A stretch of 64,000 nucleotides of DNA from G963668655 sp963668655 (GTDB lineage Bacteria > Myxococcota_A > SURF-8): positions 186,001-250,000 of the forward strand of contig CAXXPQ010000002.1 in assembly GCA_963668655.2 (NCBI GenBank), in the 5' to 3' direction. The notes under the pieces were generated by a model that saw only the letters and a list, made by a program, of their open reading frames with translations, searched no databases and was not told the DNA's origin. Shown here in pieces: positions 34,301-43,300 of the stretch. Made by a program: the position numbers and the translations under genes. Numbering within the stretch: position 1 is the first letter of the stretch; every line of letters starts with the position of its first letter.

Positions 34301-37300
34301 GGTGACCGCCAGCAGATTTCCCTGAACGGACATATCCGTCGGCTCGCCGGCAAACCGGACTCCGGGCTGTGAAACATCTAGGACAGGTTGCAACGGATCG
34401 CTCACGTTAATGGCAACAACCCAGGAATTCCGCTCGAAAGGCACTTCCAGGAAAGGCAGATCCGCCGAAACCGCCGCAACAAACACAGTATTTTCGTCCA
34501 GAGCGGCCAATGCTCTGGCGTCCAGGGGAATGGGCAGATCCACTCCTCCCAGAATCTGGACATCTTCTTCCCCGGAAAGAGGCTGCTTTGAAACGCGCAA
34601 AACAGAAAGAGAACTGGCGAGATGGTTGAAATTCAACTGCGTCAATGTCGTGTCCGTCATCTGGGAAGGATTGCCTTTGGAAAGCCGATTGATGACATAC
34701 AAACGCAGCCAATCACTTTCATCGATGGACACGAGGTCCACTTTCGCGGCCATGCCACGCCCCAGTTCATCTGAACTGCGCGGCGCCAGTTCACACCCTG
34801 GCCAATGTTCCTGCGGGTTCAGACAGGTAAGATCCGGATCGTTCCGGATCCGGTCATAGGCCTGAAGATGGGAATAGAGGAAACCGTTCGGCAAGTAGGC
34901 ATTAGCCCCCTCGGGATGTACAACATAAATATCGACGAAACCGAAGAAATCCCCTAGATCCGGCGTCGTACAGGTCGCTACGGATGTGGAAAGCACATTG
35001 ACGTTTCCTGCGGAAACGCCATCGAATAAAATTTGCATACCGGGCTTGAAGCCATAACCGACGATCTCGACCGGCGTCCCTCCGCCGACTGAACCGACTG
35101 CGGGATTGAGGAAGTCAATGGCCAGATCGTTCAAATACACGAATCCACCGAAAACGATATCCGAAGTCTGGTTGGCGTTTATTACCTCGACAACGGTTGG
35201 ACCTTCCTCTCCTATGGGAGATTCGACATGCAATTTATCTTCGACAGAACCCGCCACGTCTTCATATTCCAGAAAAAGTACTTCTTGATCCCCAAAGGTG
35301 ACTTGGCTGTTTGCATCGATACCGCTTGCCGTAATGGTAACGGCGGTACCTCCGTCGATGGGCCCGAACGCCGGCTCGATGGCCAGAATGGAGGGGCTTG
35401 CACCAGCTTCGGATGCCGTTGAGAATGTGGTAACCGTCCGCTTCAGGGAATACAGACCATCGGCGGATTCGATGGAAGAATCCAGAATCAGATAAAGATC
35501 CAGATTCGAAGGCCAGTCTTCCGTAGCGCTAAAGGTTACACTTGCACCATCGACCGAAATGGATCCATCAATCGGCGTACCGATTGTCGAATCCTGCGCA
35601 CGAATAACAAGTCCGTTTTGAACCGAATCCGCATTGACGGGTCGATTGAAACGAAGGTGAACGCTGCGATCCGCCAGTGCAACGCGCCGCGCACCGTTTT
35701 CCGGTGTGATCTCGACAGGGTAAAGATAACCGACCTGATAACGGCGAATCCCGGAAGAACCGGCGGCGACAAAAATCGATTCATCGGAAACGGAAACATC
35801 CATGGCTCCATCCGGAAGGACACCGCGAACGTTGACCTGTGCTTCTTCCCCGTCCATGACGTGCAGGATGCCTGCTGTTGTTGGCTGATTGTCCTGGTCC
35901 TCAAGATACGTTGAGGCAAAAATCATGCCTCCGACCGTATCCAGATCGTACGTGCCTATTGCCACGCGATCCGCCCGTCTCGAAGTCGTAGCGATCCGAT
36001 CAACCAGACGGATATCCGTAGAAGAGGAAACGTCCAAGACCAGAACGGAGGCATCTTCCCCCATATCGGAGACATAGGCCAGATTGCCCTTGACAACGAC
36101 ATGGTTGGCAAGGGAGGGGGTATCGTAGAATCCGGCCAATGGATAGCCCGCCATGGATAGATCATGAACGCGCAAGCCCCCTGTCCCGGCCGAAACATAC
36201 AATTTTTTATCCGCAACGGCCAGGCCACGCGCTTCCCCGTCGATATATAAATGACCGACGGACAACGGATGCGACGGATCCCGAAGATCCACGATTTGTA
36301 CTCCGCCAAAGGCAAGGGCAATGAATGCGATGGAGTCGGAAAGAACCATGTCGCAGACTTCGGATTGATACAACTCCAACTCCGACTTCTTTTCCATCGG
36401 GGTCTCGTTCGGATCGAGAACCAGCACGCTTCCCGGATGTTCCGTTTCTCCTTCGAAGAAACCGCGAATGGCCACGGCGATATAATCGTTCGCCAACCGG
36501 CTCATCGCCATCGGCAGACCGGAGGTCGTTTCGAACGGCAGACCGACAGGAGTCATGCTCCCGATATTGTATCGGTATACCTTTGAAGCAACTTCTTCTT
36601 CGGCATTGATATTGATATCGAAAAAGCCATAACTATCCGTGAATCCTCCACTTAGGTTCAGAGTGCCCGCCGCGAAGAACTCCGATTCTCCGGGAGTAAG
36701 AAGCAACGCGTTGGCGCGATACCCGCCACCGAGAGATGTGCTGTCTATAGGTGGAAGAGCACTTTCCAGCGAGACGGAAGAGGAATAACCGGAATTTCCG
36801 GACACATCTTCTCCCCGTACGGAAAGCACGAATTCCGATCCCGGATCCGCCGAAACGACCATGTTCTCGCTGAACGTCAAGGCAGGATCGCCGATCTGCC
36901 CCTCGGCCAGCGTCATGGAGAATTCCGTTCCCGCATCCACTTTCGCATAGGCGACCTGAGCCATGGCGTTATCTTCGACCAACGCACGCACCTCGAATGC
37001 GCTTCCCGACTCCACAAGAGTCCATGCCGCCGGTTCGATGATGCTCACCCTTGGGGGAACCGTATCGAGAACGCTGCCGATGGATCGAATGTCCGTCCGA
37101 GTCGAATGACCGGTGAAATCGTATGCAATGGCGACGATATTCAGAATGCCGTTCGAGGAACCGATGGGAAGCGCATACGGATAGAGATAAGTCGGTGTCT
37201 GACCGTAGAAACCGTTACTTACCGACGTTTCCCCCACGACTCTTCCGTTGACCTCGAAGGATACCTTTTCCACGCCGATGTCATCCGATGCTGCGGCCAC

Positions 37301-40300
37301 CAGATCCAGGAGATCTCCTTCAAAAAGCGTCGTGTCTTCCAGCGGTTGGATCAGAGAAATCGTCGGCGGCATGTCCGGGGCGGCATGCAGAACCAAGGGG
37401 CTGCTTTCACCCACCTGGCCTCCGTTGTCGTATGCCCTTGCCTTGAAGTGATAGGTCACCGTCTGCTGCTCCGAATCGACGGCAGGGAAATACGCCTGCG
37501 TATAAGGAAGCAGCCACCGGGACCCGATTAGAGTCCACTGGCCGGAACCAGGAGAGGATTCGCGCAGAAATTCGACTCTGGAAACGCGGATGTCGTCCTC
37601 GGCTTCCGCCCAGAGAACCGTTTCGACACCCTGATAAATGGTCGATTCGGAGGAAGGACCGGAAAATTGCACGACCGGAGGCTGATCTTCCAACAAAGCA
37701 AGATATACCGTGTTGCTTCGGGTGTTGTTCCCGGCCCGGTCATAGGCGACCGCCTGAATCGCCAGGCTGTCGATACCGTCGAAATCGACGTTCGTCAACG
37801 GCAGATTATAGTGGTACGGAGCCCCTGTCAGGACAGCGACCGGATCGGAGGTCGCAATATCTCCCGGCGATGCCGCAAGGATTTGGATGGACGTTACCCC
37901 GACGTTATCTGCGGCCTCCACTTCGCACAATACGCTTTCCGTCCGAACCACACCTCCGCCCTGGGGGCGAATCAAAGCGACATCGTATGGAGGTTCGCTA
38001 TCCGGAACGACCGACAAGTTCAATACGGGAGAAGCCCCGCTCTGTCCTTTCGTATCCTCCGCGTGAGCTTGTAAAGTAAACGACCGCCCGGCGGATCCGG
38101 AGGGAATCGGGATGGAAAAGGCATAAGGAGACGTCACAATTCCTCTCCGTATCGTCTCCTGTTCCAGCCCTTCGATTGTAAGCGTGACGGAGTTGACTCC
38201 GACATCGTCGTTGGCGGAGACGGCCACAAGCAAGGCCTGCCCTTCAACGACCGTATCCCCGTCATGCGGCTCGTATATGGAAACCAACGGAGGTTCGTCG
38301 TCTTTTACCGTAAGAGTTACCCAAGTGCTTTCATCGAAATGCGACAAGGCCGCGGAAGGCACGGCAGCCGCAAAGGTATCGAAGATCCTTACCTTGAAAC
38401 TGATTTCATTACGCGTTTCGTATTCGTCGATTGGAACAGAGAGGCTATAGGGGGCCGTATGACTGGTGCAAACAACGGTTTCCACACTGTCGCGATCTTC
38501 GATCAGTTCGGCCCTGGAAATGCCCACGTCATCCTGATAGGAAATGGAGAATATCCGTTCCGTTCCCTTGATCGCGGGATCTCCCGGTTTGGGAGAAAGA
38601 ATCGCCGCCTGCGAGGGCGGATCGTCCTGAATTGCATCAATGGACACTTGGGTGATGTCGGAGGCATTGCCGTTGACATCATACGCCCGGACACCCACGG
38701 AATAGGGATGGGACAGACCGGTTTCCCCCAGATCGGCCAGGGTCGGCATTACGAACTTCGTCGTTTGAACCGGCGAACAGACATTGTAGCTCTGCCCTGT
38801 GCAAAAGTCCTGCTGCGGCAGATCGTTGGCGACGAAGAAGGGACTGATGCTTCCACCGGCGATGGCTGCAGCGTCGCCGTGGAAAAACTCCAGGCGGGAA
38901 ATGGCGACCGCATCATAGGCATAGGCCTCGACCCGCACTTTCTCGGCCTCGTGAAAATCCTCTTCGATGGACGGTTTCTGAATCACGACGGTGGGGCCTG
39001 TCGTGTCCTGGGTCAGATAGATCGGGGTAGAAACTTCCCGGATGTGGCCGTCCATGTCCCTGATACGAGCCATCACGATGGCGGGGGTGTCGCAGATTCC
39101 ATCCGTAAAGCTTTCGCATTGCAGTATTCCCGGAGGAACGTGGATGAAACGAGAAAAATGTCCGCCGGTATCTTTGATGTCATCCCAATCCAGACCAGGA
39201 CGCTCGACCTGCATTTCCAGATAGGCTTCCTGGATTTCAGGATCCTGGGACGTTTCTCCTACTAATTCCAGAGATGAGGGATCGTAGCTGTTGGCGACAA
39301 CGATCCCATTGATGTGAAATTTCACATGAGTTATCCGCGTATCATCGGCGGCGAGGACGCCAAGTTGGAGATTGACGGATCCGGCCATGATCTCGGCGCC
39401 CACGCGAGGATGCGTCATCGCGGCAACCGGCGCCGTGGGAGCAACGATGTTCAGGATCAGAGACGTTTCCGTACTTTCATTGCTGGAATCCAAGGCCATT
39501 GCGGACAATCGGACCATGGATCCGGCCAGTTCGCTTCCAACTTCAAATTGAATGCCGCTCCGCACATTTTTGTACGCTTTCGAGAAAAACGGCTCGCTGT
39601 AACTATTTTGGTACAGTTGATCGGCGAAACGCATTTCCACTTTCTGAAGGCCGCTGTCATCCTTGGCGGAACAAAAAACTTCGATCTCGTCATCTGCCAG
39701 AATATCCAGGGCACGACCCGTAAGTTCATCGTAATCGTAGGTCCGCCAGGAAGTTTTAATTTTTGTGAATGCGATCCTCGGTTTGTTGTTCTCTTGCACG
39801 GGAAGTATCACGGAAGCGAAACCGGCATTATCCGCAGGATCCACACCCGTCGCTTTGATTTCAATGCTGCCCGCACTCCACTCGAGCGGTACACGGAACG
39901 GGATATTCCGGCTCCATTCCTTTCGCCCTTCGTCTGAACTCCGTGCAAAAGAGGCCGCGGATGGAATCCAGAGACCTTCCGGAGTCCTGTGGGAAATGCG
40001 AACATACTCAACGGCAAGGTTATCCGTCAGGGAAACGGGAAGTTCCAGGTATCCCCCCTTCACGGCAGGTCCAACCACGGATCCGATGGTCACGACGGGG
40101 GATTCATCGTCGGTGGCCAACTCGACTTCATGGAAATCGTAGGACCATTGGCGCGTATTATCCCAGGCCATGGCCGTAAGAGAGCGAACCGTTCCGGCGT
40201 CGGGTTCGTCGAGATCGAATAAAGAAAAAGAAAATTCCGTATTGAGATGGGACGAAGGCTTGTCGAACTGGAGTTCAAAAAATCTATCTTCAGACATTTT

Positions 40301-43300
40301 CATGGTGGAACGGATCAGCCGACCGGAACTCAAATACAAATCCAGCCGATCGACGGGAAGCAGAACAACCCCTTGCGCAGCATCCTCCGCGGAACAGACG
40401 ACGTTCAAATGATTGGGATCCCCTTGCGACGGCCATGGAATCGTTAGCGAATTGCCGATGTAGATATCGTCGTTGCCGGTTTGGTCATCCCCTTCCGCAA
40501 ATGAAAATATCCATTCACAGGAAATCGTAGCAATCGCAGACCCTTCCGAGGGCTCAAACCGCAATTCCAGATTTTCCATGTTGTCAGGAAGCGGCGAGTT
40601 TTCGAAAGCGAATTGGAAGTCGGATGTCGGAGTATCCGAAGTCGTCTCTTCCTCATCCACATCCCCATCCGTATCCGTTTCTTCCTTATTTCCAAAATTA
40701 TAAGAGTGTTGACAGGAATCTTCCTCTCCAGAATTCATCGTCAAGGAAAAGGTGTCGAGTTCGGTCTCGGAGTGGATTCCGTACAGATAATCCATTGTAT
40801 TGCCGGTTTTGTCCGCGTTTATAAAGGAACCGTCGGCAACCGCCAGCGCAATCTCGGAAACCTCTGTATTGTCCGTTGCTTTCACAAGGATCGGATACGT
40901 ATCTTCAATATAGAAAACATCGTCATTGGGATACTGAATGGACACCTCGGGAGGAGAGTCCGATCTTACGGTAATATCCGATTCCTGTCTTTGTCTCTGT
41001 CCATTAGCGTCTTCGGCAATAATAATGATGTGAAGTTTCCGGAGCGTCTCCTCGGCTTCGAGCAGGGGAGCATCGTCGGTGAACTCGATTTCCAGACTCC
41101 GCTGGGAATCGGACTCCACGACCTCTCGATAGGACTTGCCCTGGAATGAGACATCCAGGCTGTAAAGATCCTCATCCGTCGCTTTTACCTGAACCTTGAA
41201 ATCTTTTTCCCCGGAGTCCAGATCGTGCAAGGGCGACAGAAGCGAAATTCTCGGCAACGGATTGGTCTTGGGAGCGATGTCGATACGGAAAACGGCGTCT
41301 GCGATGTTCCCTCCGCCGTCGTAGACACGAACGCGAACTTCCTTACTCGTCCCGGCGAAAGATTCCGAACAGGTGAAACGCCCTGCAAAGTCCGCGAAAT
41401 ATCGCCTGCGCATGATAACCCGCCCCAGTTGATTGGGATCGGGAAGGTATTCCACTTCCTCTTGAACATTCGATTTGGCGAAGGATACGGAAGGCTCATT
41501 CACTCCATCGATGATGAGTTCGGCCTTTTCCAGATAGGTGTCGTCGGAAGCCGAAACCACGATGGAAAGAGCGTTTGAAACCTGCACCTGAAGGGAAGAT
41601 CCTTCCTCCAACTCGGGGACATCCAGGGCGACTACGGGGGGAACGTTATCCGTCGTGATGTTCAGGTCGATCGTATGGGTGACCTCTTCTCCTTGATCGT
41701 CCATTGCGTAAATGGCGATGGACGGAGATTCTGTTGGGGGCGCGGGAAGTATAATAGTATGAAAATCGGTGTATCGGACGGGCAAGACCCCAAATTCAGT
41801 ATATTCGACAATCGTTCCATCCAGTGTTCCCCGCAGAACCCGAACCTCCTGGATCGCGCCTTCGTCGGAAACCATGTACGTCAGCGTAATGGGTTCGCCT
41901 TCCGTGAAGTTTTCGCCCACGGCCGGAGATTGCACAAAGATTTCCGGCGGTTGATTCCCCACAACGCCGATTTCAACACTTGCTTCCGATACGTTTCCCT
42001 GAAGGTCCGTCGCGATTGCAACGAACGTTCTGGTTTCCGGATAGCTGGCCGCCTCGGAAATCGTCACCGTCTTTCGGTATTCCGGGAAAAGGTCGGACGA
42101 TCCGAGAACACGGGTGGCCGCACCGATTAATACCCTAGAAGTCTCCTCACGAAACAACTGTACCGTTTCGATTCCGATATTGTCCGAAGCCGATATGCGA
42201 AAAGTCAGATCGGATCCGGCGGTCAGGCTCATGGATTGCGATGGAAATAGAAAGCCTACGGAAGGTTTCTGTCCGTCCGGAACGAACGTAACGTCTTTCT
42301 GGATGGTTGTCGTCTGGTTATTGCTGTCCTTCACTATAGCGAGCAAGGTTCGTTCCATCGATTCGTACGGAGAGGTATCGTCGAGCGGAGCCGAAAGTGA
42401 GAACTGGTACGGCGTAGTCGTACGAACCTCCTCTGAAACGATGGACAGGCCGTCGAAGAACGTCAGACGCACTTCCTTCAGGGCGACATCGTCCGAGACA
42501 TCCAGCCCGACGATGAAATCCATTCCTTGCGGCATTTGCTGAAGTTGCGAGTCGCTGGGATAGAGCCAGGTCGCGACCGGCGGCTCGTCTGCGACGATCG
42601 TCACCACGGCAACCTGTGTCGATCCGATATTCCCAGCGTTATCGGAAGCTTGCACCAGAATCCGTAACTCCCGCCCGACCGTCAGTTCGGCCGCGGGATG
42701 GAAATAATGGATAAGAAAACTGTCCTCTCCGTACATGCCCGTCGGAGGATTCGAGGTTGTAAATACAACCGTATCGTCGATAAGAACCCGAACGCTTTCG
42801 ATTCCAACATCATCGAATCCGCCGGCACTGATTAGCAAATCCCGGGTCACCGGATGCTCACTGGCTCCGACATCGGGACAAACCAATCCCAGGGAAGGCG
42901 CCGTATCATCTTCCGAAATCCCGATATTACGCGCGAGACTCCAGGCCGACTCCCCGAGTTTGTCCGTTGCGCGGGCCTTGATGGAAACGGTTTTCCCGCT
43001 CCATTCCCGGTCGATGAAAAGCGACTGGGTATACGGCGGACTCCGTAATACGGAATGAATCGCATAGTTGTCTATTCCGTCGGAGGCGTCTAGATCGACC
43101 CAGAATTCGACCGTATCGATTCCAACCAGACTGACGGCAGTGGCTTCCAATCCCACCGTGCGCCCCACCGAGGTTTGCATCCCGTTCATCGGCCGAAGCA
43201 TCTCGACCTGCGGACCGCTGTTGTCCGCCATAAGCACCGTAACGGGGGCGGTAAGAACGGTGTTTCCGCCACTATCGGTCACCTCCGCCTGCACGGAAAG

